Below are positions 33,665 through 41,634 of a stretch of DNA of 64,000 nucleotides, in pieces. The DNA is taken from contig NZ_JABJVM010000001.1 of NCBI RefSeq assembly GCF_013820765.1, positions 124,001-188,000 of the forward strand. The letters run 5' to 3'. The stretch comes from Paenilisteria rustica. Its GTDB lineage: Bacteria > Bacillota > Bacilli > Lactobacillales > Listeriaceae. A model generated the notes under the pieces. It did no database searches, was not told the origin of the DNA, and was given only the letters and a program-made list of their open reading frames with translations. The translations under genes and the position numbers were made by a program. The first letter of the stretch is position 1; every line of letters starts with the position of its first letter.

Positions 33665-34859
33665 ATTTCCCAAAAACCTTTTTATCGCGTCCTGCATCCA
33701 TTCCAGTAATAAATAATAACAAGGCAGCAACCACGATAATTGTAAGTGGTACCGTATAGCTATCCGTCATATCATGAAGCGCACCAAACAGTGTTGGGCC
33801 AGCCGCGGCTAATAAATACCCAATCGATTGTGCCATTCCAGACAAATCAGCCGCTTCCGTTGCCGTGGATGTCCGCAAACTAAAGAACATCATACACACA
33901 CTAAAAGCCGTTCCAGAGGCCACGCCCATCATAAATACCGACGGCCCAACAATCCACGCGTCTCCCGCGCCAAAAATAAGCCCTGTGGTTCCAGCAAGTA
34001 GCAAAACCGTCATCATAATAACAATCGGACGTTGCGATTTCATGTTGCTGGCGATAATTGGTACGATGAATGTAAATGGAATAATCCCGAGTTGGAATAA
34101 AGATAACATGAAACCAGCCTGCGTACTCGCCATTCCTTGACTAATGAGTATCGACGGCAACCAGGCGACCATTACATAAAATAAAGTCGATTGCATCCCC
34201 ATAAAGAGCGTGATTTTCCAAGCAAGAGGAGAACTCCAAATGCTCTGTCTCGGTTTTTGCGCTACAGATAGGGGCAGGCTTTTCTGATTATACTTCAATT
34301 GCGGCAACCACATCAGAAGCGCGATAATCGCAAAGCCAGACCACACTACGAGAGCGCCTCGCCAACCAAAGCCTGAATTCACCGCGATTGGCACGCTAAT
34401 TCCAGATGCTAACATCGCACACACGTTCATGGAAATCGAATACATCCCTGTCATTAATCCCATTTTAAAAGGGAACTCCTTTTTGATGAGACTAGGTAAC
34501 AATACATTTCCAACCGCGATAGCTAGTCCGATGAGAAACGTTCCAAATAAAAGTAACGGAATCCCGCCAAATGGCCGAATCAAACTTCCGACTACCATCA
34601 AGCATGCTGCAAAAAAGACAATAAACTCCATGCCCCATCTGCGCGCTAATTTGGACACAAAAGGGGATAAGCCCGCAAAGGCAAGCAGTGGTAACGTCGT
34701 CAAAAATCCAGTCATCGTGTTAGAAAGTGGTAAATCCACACGAACATAACTAAGAAGCGGACTGAGCGCCGTAATAGGAGCCCGTAAGTTCGCGGCTACC
34801 AGCAAAATACCAACTATTAATAAAATACGACTCCGCCTTTTCCGTCTTTCTTCGTCCAT
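33663..34859 (-). CDS. MFS transporter, CynX/NimT family
   Basis: This 398-residue transporter has 12 membrane segments and the CynX-like N terminus (LLVAANLRAPITALSPLL), as in YycB of B. subtilis. The frame opens earlier, but MDEERRKRRS at 34859 follows an AAAGGAAAG site; the upstream codons overlap the regulator gene. Family members export or import small anions or nitroimidazoles; the substrate is unknown. The GntR-type regulator gene ends 4 bases upstream, so this is a two-gene operon under that regulator. Confidence 0.9.
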   Translation of the reverse strand: MDEERRKRRSRILLIVGILLVAANLRAPITALSPLLSYVRVDLPLSNTMTGFLTTLPLLAFAGLSPFVSKLARRWGMEFIVFFAACLMVVGSLIRPFGGIPLLLFGTFLIGLAIAVGNVLLPSLIKKEFPFKMGLMTGMYSISMNVCAMLASGISVPIAVNSGFGWRGALVVWSGFAIIALLMWLPQLKYNQKSLPLSVAQKPRQSIWSSPLAWKITLFMGMQSTLFYVMVAWLPSILISQGMASTQAGFMLSLFQLGIIPFTFIVPIIASNMKSQRPIVIMMTVLLLAGTTGLIFGAGDAWIVGPSVFMMGVASGTAFSVCMMFFSLRTSTATEAADLSGMAQSIGYLLAAAGPTLFGALHDMTDSYTVPLTIIVVAALLLFITGMDAGRDKKVFGK

Positions 34860-34863
34860 TGTT

Positions 34864-35544
34864 TCACTTTCCTTTCTTTGGTAGCACAATTTGTTTAAAA
34901 TGCGAAATATACATATCAACACAATGCACAGCCGAGGCCGCATCCTGATTTTGAATGGCTAGAATAAGATCATTATGACCAGCCCCATTCGCATCATTCA
35001 TTTCCGTCGTACTCGTGATTGACATTTGAATTTCCTCGAACAAATGGGCGTACATATCAATCAAAAGGGGGTTATAAGAAGCCGCAGCAATAGCTTGATG
35101 CAACTGCCAATCCGCCTCCACAAACTTCTCCAAATTGTTTTCCATCGTAAATTGTAAACACTGATCGCGATATGTCACCATTTGTGCTAAATCGTCTTCC
35201 GTTCGTCGCAAACAAGCAAGCGACACAGCCTCGCGATCAAGCGCATGCCTTACCTCTAAAATTTCCAGCACCGCGGCGCTTTGAATTCTTTTTTGAAGTA
35301 CGGCACTTAGTTCACTTGTTGCAAGCACAAATGTGCCGTCGCCTTGTTTGACTTCGAGTAGCCCGACGTGCACCAAAGCTCGAATGGCTTCTCGTAGCGT
35401 ATTCCGACTGACGCCAAACTGCTCCATCAAATCTGATTCATTTGGCAAACGATCCCCAATTCGCCAAACGCCGTCCTTAATCATCTCTTGAATCTGGCTA
35501 GAAACCTGTTCAACTAATGATTTCTTTTGTAGTTTATGTAGCAT
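34864..35544 (-). CDS. GntR-family regulator, FadR subfamily
   Basis: This 226-residue regulator has an N-terminal winged helix (about 8-75; WRIGDRLPNESDLMEQFGVS followed by RNTLREAIRALVHVGLLEV) and an all-helical FCD ligand domain (about 90-220) with metal-ligand candidates such as Asp, His in QLHQAI and His in GHNDLI. The start is ATG behind AAAGGAGTG. It is probably the local repressor of the MFS gene that follows; the ligand may be the transported compound. Confidence 0.92.
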   Translation of the reverse strand: MLHKLQKKSLVEQVSSQIQEMIKDGVWRIGDRLPNESDLMEQFGVSRNTLREAIRALVHVGLLEVKQGDGTFVLATSELSAVLQKRIQSAAVLEILEVRHALDREAVSLACLRRTEDDLAQMVTYRDQCLQFTMENNLEKFVEADWQLHQAIAAASYNPLLIDMYAHLFEEIQMSITSTTEMNDANGAGHNDLILAIQNQDAASAVHCVDMYISHFKQIVLPKKGK

Positions 35545-35726
35545 TATTGCGACACTCCTTTTAAAGGTAGGATGATTGGTTCATAGGATATATTACAACT
35601 TTTTCGATCAAATGTAAAGCCTTGAAAGTCAATTTTTGCAGATTTTTAGTAGAAAAAATAACTAAATTTTTCATGATCCGCAAAAATGTGCTAGAATATG
35701 ATAAGGAAACGATAGGAGTGTGTTCT

Positions 35727-36782
35727 ATGGAAGAACTATGGGAGAAATTTAAAGGAAACACAGCATTACAACGAGTTCTTATTTTTGCGCTCCTCATTTT
35801 TGTTTTATATTTAGTGAGAAGCATGATTGATCTGATTTTATTAACTTTCATCTTCACTTTTTTAATTACACGATTGGAAAAAGTGATTTTAAGATGGGTG
35901 AAGGTGCCACGGAAATTAATCGTTATTGTCTTGTACATATTGATTGTGATATTCTTATATATCGCATTTACGCATTACTTGCCAATTATTATCCAACAGA
36001 TTGTTTCCACGTTCAACGGTGTCATGAAATTCTATAATAACCCTGGAAATAACGATTTTATCAAATATGTGATGAATTTATTCAATGATTCCAATGTCAA
36101 AGCCTATATTAATTCTGGTTTGAAATTCATTATTGGATCGCTAAGTGGGATTGGTAGTATTGGTGTTGCCTTCTTTATGTCCCTTATATTGAGCCTGTTT
36201 TTCTCCTTGGAACAAGAGCGTGTTGTTAGCTTTTCAAGTAAATTCCTAACGAGCAAAATGGGGGCTGTTTTCCGCGAAGTTGCCTATTTTGGTAAGAAAT
36301 TTGTAGGCACATTTGGCGTTGTCTTAGAGGCACAATTTTTAATTGCGATTGTGAATACCGTGCTGACAACGATTGCTTTAATCGCGATGGGCTTCCCACA
36401 AGTGTTAACCTTATCGATCATGGTGTTTTTGCTTGGGCTCATCCCAGTTGCCGGTGTTATCATTTCGTGTATCCCGCTTTCGATAATCGCCTATTCCGTA
36501 GGTGGCATTACGGATGTCATAGTTATTTTAATCACGATTGTCATTGTGCATTCGATTGAAACCTATATTCTCAATCCAAAGCTAATGTCATCAAAAACCG
36601 ATTTGCCAGTTTTCTATACCTTCATCATCCTGATTTTCTCCGAGCATTTCTTCGGCGTATGGGGCTTGATTGTGGGTATTCCAGTTGTCGTATTCCTATT
36701 CGATGTATTAGGCGTACGCGGAAATGAAGCCGAAATAAAAAGCCGCAGTTTCTGGGGCTTCAAAAAGAAGAAAACGAAATAA
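35727..36782 (+). CDS. AI-2E family membrane protein
   Basis: This 351-residue protein belongs to the AI-2E/PerM family: helices near 20-70, a long hydrophilic section (about 95-150), then six or so helices including the signature LGLIPVAGVIISCIP and HSIETYILNPKLMS with the following PVFYTFIILIFSEHFFGVWG. ATG at 35727 follows AGGAGTG 7 bases upstream; the open frame extends earlier without a ribosome site. Members include Na+/H+ antiporters and signal exporters; no prediction is made here. Confidence 0.9.
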   Translation: MEELWEKFKGNTALQRVLIFALLIFVLYLVRSMIDLILLTFIFTFLITRLEKVILRWVKVPRKLIVIVLYILIVIFLYIAFTHYLPIIIQQIVSTFNGVMKFYNNPGNNDFIKYVMNLFNDSNVKAYINSGLKFIIGSLSGIGSIGVAFFMSLILSLFFSLEQERVVSFSSKFLTSKMGAVFREVAYFGKKFVGTFGVVLEAQFLIAIVNTVLTTIALIAMGFPQVLTLSIMVFLLGLIPVAGVIISCIPLSIIAYSVGGITDVIVILITIVIVHSIETYILNPKLMSSKTDLPVFYTFIILIFSEHFFGVWGLIVGIPVVVFLFDVLGVRGNEAEIKSRSFWGFKKKKTK

Positions 36783-36783
36783 T

Positions 36784-36825
36784 AAAAGGCGCCGCATCCA
36801 GTATCATCGGACGCAGCGCCTTTTT
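36784..36825. terminator. Bidirectional terminator
   Basis: AAAAGGCGC plus GCATCC pairs imperfectly with GGACGC plus GCGCCTTTTT. It ends the AI-2E gene and the convergent DUF915 genes. Confidence 0.8.
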
Positions 36826-36826
36826 G

Positions 36827-37711
36827 TTATGGCCAGAGAAATTGTTTTACGGCTGTATCAACATCTTTATTTTCGTGAAGTTTACTATGCTGTGCTTTAC
36901 TTCCTGTGAATACAAGTTCCTTATAACTAGCGACCTGATCAAAAATAAATTTACCAGATAGCGCGCTTGCTAAGGAAACACTCGTATCACTTTTCGTACC
37001 ATCCTGCACATCACCAGCAATATTCAAAACCGCCAGCGCTACAGGTAGTGCTTTTTTGTTCGTTATAAAATTTTGATATCGCTCTGTTTTTGTCGCGGGG
37101 CCATTCTCCGTTAAATCATAAGCCGTTTTACCATCCTCACCAATGACTAGTCCGTTAAAAGGAGCGCCGATAGCAACCAGCTTCGTAACGGTCGGGAAAT
37201 CGGCTTTATCGCTAGCTTCTTCCAAATAACTCGCCCAGTCAACGCCGCCCATCGAATGACCGACAACGTTCACAGTAGGAATATGATACTCGTTTTTGAG
37301 TGTGCGCATCACATTTTGCAACCAGATTGTTTGATTGGTCAAAGAACTCTTATTGTCCTCAAAAAGGATTTGAATCAGCGGTTTTGTCGCAAATTTGTCC
37401 CAATCACCGGTTGCTTTTACATTGCCTTCTGGTGTAACTGATAGAACCAGTGAGCGATTAGCGTCACCATTTCTAGCAAGCCGGTCCATCATGTGACCCA
37501 TCGAATTCTTTGTTCCAGAATAGCCGTGTAAGAATAGAGTTGGTGTATCAATACTTTTAACTTTTACTGCCGCGTCTTTTGTTGGAGCTTTCTTCGTGAC
37601 AGTATTTGTGGTCTGGGGCTGCTTTTCCGTCGCGTCATGTGTCGCGAAGATGAAGCCAAATCCCACAGCGAAGACCGCTAAAACAGTAAAAGTGATTAAA
37701 ATTTTCTTCAT
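36827..37711 (-). CDS. DUF915 alpha/beta hydrolase, secreted or membrane-anchored (copy B)
   Basis: This 294-residue hydrolase has an N-terminal hydrophobic segment (about 4-24), a Thr/Lys-rich linker, then the DUF915 domain: PTLFLHGYSG (oxyanion region) near 55 and nucleophile elbow GHSMGG near 150. A C-terminal His is in HSKLHENKDVD. No lipobox is present, so it may be a signal anchor. The start overlaps the end of the paralog upstream by 4 bases. The substrate is unknown; an esterase or lipase is likely. Confidence 0.9.
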   Translation of the reverse strand: MKKILITFTVLAVFAVGFGFIFATHDATEKQPQTTNTVTKKAPTKDAAVKVKSIDTPTLFLHGYSGTKNSMGHMMDRLARNGDANRSLVLSVTPEGNVKATGDWDKFATKPLIQILFEDNKSSLTNQTIWLQNVMRTLKNEYHIPTVNVVGHSMGGVDWASYLEEASDKADFPTVTKLVAIGAPFNGLVIGEDGKTAYDLTENGPATKTERYQNFITNKKALPVALAVLNIAGDVQDGTKSDTSVSLASALSGKFIFDQVASYKELVFTGSKAQHSKLHENKDVDTAVKQFLWP

Positions 37712-38544
37712 TTCGTCGACTCCTTAAATCCCCATAAGAATTTAGCAACATATTCATCCACTACTGGTAATTCATGCATGTTACTATGTTTTGCGGTTGG
37801 GCCAGTCAGCGTGTGAGCTTCCACATATTGATTCGTAAATAGCTCTTTGCCGTACATCACACTATCAATTTTGACCTCACCATCACTATTCGAACCGTCT
37901 TCCAAATTACCACCAATAATCATAATTCGCGTCGTACTTTTTAGTTTCTGCTCCATCTGTTTTGCGAACTTGGTATGAATAGCGCTCGCATTGTCCAAAT
38001 CGACTTCCTGATCGCCGTTCACATACTCTTCCGGATAAAAGGGAACAGCTAAAAAGACAATCTTCTCAACCTCCGGATAATCTGGATTGTTAGCATAGGA
38101 AGCGAGGTAAGAAACCCAAGCACCGCCACCCATCGAGTGTCCGGCGGCATTAAACTTTGTCACATCATAGTGATCTTTCAAATAGCGCATCACTTTTTTC
38201 GTCCATAAAGATTGTTGTGTCACCGTTGCACGATTATCAGCAAAAACAATATTAATAAGTGGATTATCCGCTCGTTTGCCGTTATACGTTCCTTTTACAG
38301 AAATATCACCAGTTGGGCTTACCTTAACAGTCAAAGCATCCGTCGCCCAATCATATTTCTGATCAAAACGGCGAATCATTCCGTGAAGCGATCTATCAGT
38401 CCCACGATACCCGTGAATAAAAATGGTCGGTGTCACACTTTGATTCACCTCCCGATGCGTCCCATTCAATTGAAGTAATAACAGTACGGAAGCCGCAACA
38501 AAAATAGCTGATAACAATCCCATCCATAAACTTTTTTTCCACAT
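37708..38544 (-). CDS. DUF915 alpha/beta hydrolase, secreted or membrane-anchored (copy A)
   Basis: This 278-residue paralog of the next gene has an N-terminal helix (about 6-25), PTIFIHGYRG near 45 and GHSMGGGAW near 138; a C-terminal His is in HSNMHELPVVD. ATG at 38544 follows AAGAGGA; the longer open frame lacks a ribosome site. The two genes overlap and arose by tandem duplication. Both keep the Ser-His pair, so both should be active. Confidence 0.9.
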   Translation of the reverse strand: MWKKSLWMGLLSAIFVAASVLLLLQLNGTHREVNQSVTPTIFIHGYRGTDRSLHGMIRRFDQKYDWATDALTVKVSPTGDISVKGTYNGKRADNPLINIVFADNRATVTQQSLWTKKVMRYLKDHYDVTKFNAAGHSMGGGAWVSYLASYANNPDYPEVEKIVFLAVPFYPEEYVNGDQEVDLDNASAIHTKFAKQMEQKLKSTTRIMIIGGNLEDGSNSDGEVKIDSVMYGKELFTNQYVEAHTLTGPTAKHSNMHELPVVDEYVAKFLWGFKESTK

Positions 38545-38709
38545 AGGCAAAATCCTCTTTTCTAAAATAACAACATCTTTATAAAGTATACAAGTTTTTT
38601 CGGGAAAACGCATCTTCTATCCTATGAAAATGACATCTTTATTTTTACAGGGGAATGTATTTATAGTATACTGAAAACAAACACGTAAGAAATGAGGGAG
38701 TAGAATAAT

Positions 38710-39168
38710 ATGATTAAACGTACAGCAGAGGTTGTCCTAGCTGTTATTGGTATGCTTTTCGGATTAGTAACCTTAGTTGGTTTTACAGCGATAGGGTTTA
38801 TTATCGATAGTGCCGCCAGTACAAAAGAGGGTGTCGCATCTTTCACGCGAAGCTATTACCAAAGTCTAGAGGAATCAGGTATTTCCGCGTCGGATGTGCC
38901 GAGTGCTAAACAAATTCTTGATATGGTGCATACATATGCCATTCTTGCTCTAATTGCAACGATTGTTTTCACGGTCTTGCTAGTTATTGGCTTGATTTGT
39001 ATTACTGGAAATAAGAAGCCTGTACTTGCTGGATTTATGTTCCTAATCGCAGGTATTATCGTCACAATTGGTGGCTTTGTCGTAGCCGGATTTGTACCGG
39101 GATTATTGCTTGTCATTGCAGCAATTCTCAGCTTCGTCCGCAAGCCAAAAGATCCATTTTTAGCCTAG
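38710..39168 (+). CDS. DUF4064-like membrane protein
   Basis: This 152-residue protein has four membrane helices: about 5-35, then a soluble loop with SLEESGISASDVPSAKQILD, and helices near 75-97, 102-122 and 124-143. The C terminus is basic (RKPKDP). The pattern matches DUF4064. No function is known. It is divergent from the DUF915 pair, with a GAGGGAG ribosome site. Confidence 0.8.
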   Translation: MIKRTAEVVLAVIGMLFGLVTLVGFTAIGFIIDSAASTKEGVASFTRSYYQSLEESGISASDVPSAKQILDMVHTYAILALIATIVFTVLLVIGLICITGNKKPVLAGFMFLIAGIIVTIGGFVVAGFVPGLLLVIAAILSFVRKPKDPFLA

Positions 39169-39209
39169 AAGAATATTATTTTTGTGAACCGTGTCTTTTG
39201 TTAGATGCG

Positions 39210-39234
39210 GTTTATTTTCATATAGAGTGGGAAA
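39210..39234 (+). promoter_or_regulatory. Candidate sigma-B promoter
   Basis: GTTTAT (39210-39215), 13 bases, then GGGAAA (39229-39234) matches the general stress pattern GTTTaa-N12-15-GGGwAt. It lies about 38 bases upstream of the small membrane protein gene. Confidence 0.6.
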
Positions 39235-39271
39235 AGGAAGAAGGACATCGATTAGGAAGGGGAGGTATGAG

Positions 39272-39478
39272 ATGAAAGATAAGAAGAATTGGGTGCTACT
39301 AGGAACGGCTGTTGGTGCCATTAGTGGAGTTATCGCCTATGTGCTATGGAATCAAAAAACATTGGATCCCTTTGAAGAAGGAAAAGAAGAGCTTGATTTG
39401 GAAGAAAATAATATGATTTCAGAAGGTGCGATGACGAGTATTGATTATGAAAACAGAAGACAAGCGCTAAAAAAATAA
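39272..39478 (+). CDS. Small single-span membrane protein
   Basis: A 68-residue protein with one N-terminal helix with small-residue spacing (LLGTAVGAISGVIAYVLW, about 8-25) and an acidic cytosolic tail. ATG at 39272 follows GGGGAGGT; the earlier open frame lies across the promoter. It is probably a stress-induced membrane protein, judged from the sigma-B-like promoter. A strong terminator follows. Confidence 0.75.
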   Translation: MKDKKNWVLLGTAVGAISGVIAYVLWNQKTLDPFEEGKEELDLEENNMISEGAMTSIDYENRRQALKK

Positions 39479-39488
39479 TGTTCTTATG

Positions 39489-39527
39489 GCCTACCGCTAA
39501 GCATCTTCACTCGCGGTAGGCTTTTTT
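39489..39527 (+). terminator. Terminator after the small membrane protein gene
   Basis: GCCTACCGC (39489-39497) pairs with GCGGTAGGC (39513-39521), followed by six T. Confidence 0.9.
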
Positions 39528-39540
39528 CATCTCGATATTT

Positions 39541-39786
39541 CTATTCTTTTTCTAGAAGCCGTTTCCCTTTTGGGGTAATGTGATACGTTATATCTTCTAA
39601 ATGATATACTCGAAACACATACCCATAACTTTCCAACGTGTAGAGGACAACTAGAATTATATCTTTACTAAGGTTCGTTTTTCTCTCTATCTGAGTACTC
39701 GCTTTATTGAAATGCGTGAGCGATAGACCACCATCATCTAAATGACGCAAAATCGTAGTCAAATGCTTGTTTATTTCTCGTTTCAT
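39541..39786 (-). CDS. Small winged-helix-like protein (DUF3116-like)
   Basis: This 81-residue protein (MKREINKHLTTILRHLDDGG to the end) looks like a winged helix: a helix, THFNKASTQI, then NLSKDIILVVLYTLESYGYV as recognition helix and DITYHITPKGKRLLEKE as wing. It resembles the DUF3116 proteins common in Listeria; I am only moderately sure of the family. The start follows GAGGTGAAGGGG; earlier in-frame codons are within that site. It is probably a small DNA-binding regulator. Confidence 0.7.
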   Translation of the reverse strand: MKREINKHLTTILRHLDDGGLSLTHFNKASTQIERKTNLSKDIILVVLYTLESYGYVFRVYHLEDITYHITPKGKRLLEKE

Positions 39787-39897
39787 TTCCCCTTCACCTC
39801 TATTTCCATTCATCCCACTAGTCTATTATCCACTGTAAACACACGCTGAAAAAGTCCTTACTGTACTAAATTTAACAATCACCTCCGATACCTAGAG

Positions 39898-39917
39898 AAT
39901 CAATAAGTTCATTGATT
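39898..39917. repeat. Short inverted repeat in the 39.8-40.2 kb gap
   Basis: AATCAAT-N6-ATTGATT lies about 110 bases upstream of the DUF3116-like gene, and TCGATA-N7-TATCGA follows at 39970-39988. Either could be a regulator site. The rest of the 420-base gap to the LiaI-like gene holds its promoter and no gene I can support. Confidence 0.45.
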
Positions 39918-40114
39918 TATCACCCCCATTCAGAGTATAACCTTTGTAAAGAAAAAATAAAAATCAGAATCGATAGAAAGTGTATCGAACGAATCAAAAG
40001 GGTGTTTTTCGATGGGAGTTTTAAAGGTGTGCTAGTAAGTTAGCGCAAGATTTGATATAGTAAGAACTAAGAAATCGTATACATAGAATATACTTATAGA
40101 ATAGTTGGAGTAGG

Positions 40115-40178
40115 ACTCTAGTTGTAGTGAAAGTTCAAACTCGAGTAGCTTACTGAAATCCGGAATCTATTTTATGAT
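40115..40178 (+). promoter_or_regulatory. Promoter and candidate LiaR-type site of the LiaIH-like pair
   Basis: ACTCTAGTT (40115-40123) and AACTCGAGT (40138-40146) form an inverted repeat with one mismatch around 14 bases. It lies just before a -35 TTACTG (40150-40155) and -10 TATGAT (40173-40178), 17 bases apart. A site directly upstream of the -35 suits an activator such as LiaR. The match to a LiaR consensus is not established. Confidence 0.5.
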
Positions 40179-40209
40179 AGTTGTATAGTAAAGCAAGGAG
40201 GACATAATC

Positions 40210-40509
40210 ATGAGAGGAATTATTATTGGAGTATTAGTCGCAGCGCTCATCATTGCAATCATTGTTTTCCTTTGGCCCGCGATTATGGCGGCGCTTGGAG
40301 CGGCTCTTGGTTATTGGGCTTTAAGACAATTTATGATAGCAAATAGTACAGGCGAGAAGATTTTGTACGGCATACTTATCGGTGTTGGTGCATTAGTTAT
40401 TTTATCTAATTTGCATGGCGTTCTCACAGTAGCCATTGTTGTTGCGTTGATTTACTTCTTAACTAGGAATAAGCGTAAGACAACAAACACGAATACATTT
40501 GATTACTAA
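40210..40509 (+). CDS. LiaI-like membrane protein
   Basis: This 99-residue protein has an N-terminal helix pair (about 3-22 and 24-45) and two more helices (50-64, 67-85), ending in the basic tail TRNKRKTTN. It resembles the small membrane protein encoded before the PspA homolog in the lia locus. It probably anchors the LiaH-like protein to the membrane under cell-envelope stress. The gene sits 29 bases before the LiaH-like start. Confidence 0.75.
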   Translation: MRGIIIGVLVAALIIAIIVFLWPAIMAALGAALGYWALRQFMIANSTGEKILYGILIGVGALVILSNLHGVLTVAIVVALIYFLTRNKRKTTNTNTFDY

Positions 40510-40538
40510 TAGATATTAAACAATTGGAGGAAAAAACA

Positions 40539-41408
40539 ATGACAAACTTTTTTAATAAATTTAAACAAGCAGTGAATAACGACTGGGATGCAATGAAAGA
40601 AAAACGTGAAGAGAAAAAACGCAATTCCGTTTCTTATTATATGGATCAAACGAAGAAAGAAATGAAAGATATCGAACGTGCTGTTGACAAACAACGCGAG
40701 CTGAAGTCTTTATTCTATAAAGAGTGTACAGAAATTGAAAAATACATCGAAAAACGCGAATATCAAGCAGGAATCGCGGAAGAAGCTGGCGAAACTAAGC
40801 TAGCGAATTTTGCAAAAGAAGAAGTAGCGCAATATAAAGAGCAGTTAGCAACAACGCAAGGACACTACGATAATGCTACAGAACAATTAGACAAGCTAGA
40901 ATTAAAAATGCACGAAATGCGCTTGAAATGGAAGAACCTAAAAACACAACACTTAGCCGAAACAGCCGAAAAAAATGCAGCCGAAACAGCTGAAAAAATG
41001 GATAAAGTCATCCATGATATGAGCTGGGGCAGTGTTACAGATTATCATGAAGCACAAAAGCAACGTGATCTTGCTAATACGGCTAAAAAACAAGCAGATA
41101 TGACAAGCGAATTATCGCAAACATTTGACGAACTAATGGCTGAACTCGAGAAGAAAACAGCAAAAGGTAAAGAAGCAATCAAAGGAAAAACACAAGATTT
41201 CACGCAAATGGTTGATGAGATTATCGAACGCGAGAAACAAAACTTCAAGAAAAAAGACAATGCTTCGATGGAAGAATTGTTAGAGGATTTGGAGCGTGAC
41301 GCGAAGAAACAAGCGAAGGAAGAAGAATCAGAGAAAGAAAAAGAAGTCCTCATTCCTGAACTTGAAAAGAAAGATATTCCAAACGAAGATAAAAAAGAGC
41401 AAGAATAA
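40539..41408 (+). CDS. PspA/IM30-like envelope-stress protein (LiaH-like)
   Basis: This 289-residue protein is almost wholly alpha-helical coiled coil, rich in Lys and Glu, with the PspA-type N terminus (FFNKFKQAVNNDWDAM) and a very acidic/basic C-terminal tail (EEESEKEKEVLIPELEKKD) longer than in Bacillus LiaH. ATG at 40539 follows TTGGAGG. It is expected to form large rings supporting the membrane during antibiotic stress, induced through LiaFSR as described for the homologous Listeria pair. An internal repeat AETAEKNAAETAEKM occurs near 145-160. Confidence 0.85.
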   Translation: MTNFFNKFKQAVNNDWDAMKEKREEKKRNSVSYYMDQTKKEMKDIERAVDKQRELKSLFYKECTEIEKYIEKREYQAGIAEEAGETKLANFAKEEVAQYKEQLATTQGHYDNATEQLDKLELKMHEMRLKWKNLKTQHLAETAEKNAAETAEKMDKVIHDMSWGSVTDYHEAQKQRDLANTAKKQADMTSELSQTFDELMAELEKKTAKGKEAIKGKTQDFTQMVDEIIEREKQNFKKKDNASMEELLEDLERDAKKQAKEEESEKEKEVLIPELEKKDIPNEDKKEQE

Positions 41409-41421
41409 ATAATAATCACAC

Positions 41422-41466
41422 AAAGATACAGCCTTTCTCAAAACAAGAGAAGCGCTGTATCTTTTT
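41422..41466 (+). terminator. Terminator after the LiaH-like gene
   Basis: AAAGATACAGC (41422-41432) pairs with GCTGTATCTTT (from 41454), and further T residues follow. Confidence 0.8.
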
Positions 41467-41569
41467 CATTATATCCTTTTTTATTTGAAGACAGGGAATG
41501 CTGTACCTTATTTTCACCAGCTAGATGCATAATTATTGGAATCAGGGGTAAAGAAAGAGCGTAAAGAGG

Positions 41570-41615
41570 TTGCATTTTTTTAAATAAGTTGTATAATAAT
41601 TGGTATAGACCAGTT
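41570..41615 (+). promoter_or_regulatory. nagA promoter with NagR-type operator
   Basis: TTGCAT (41570-41575), 16 bases, then TATAAT (41592-41597). The -10 is followed at once by AATTGGTATAGACCAGTT (41598-41615), a near-perfect palindrome that matches the dre site bound by YvoA/NagR of B. subtilis. The regulator encoded at 43582 probably represses here. Confidence 0.8.
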
Positions 41616-41634
41616 ATAGAAGGGATGTTTTATA

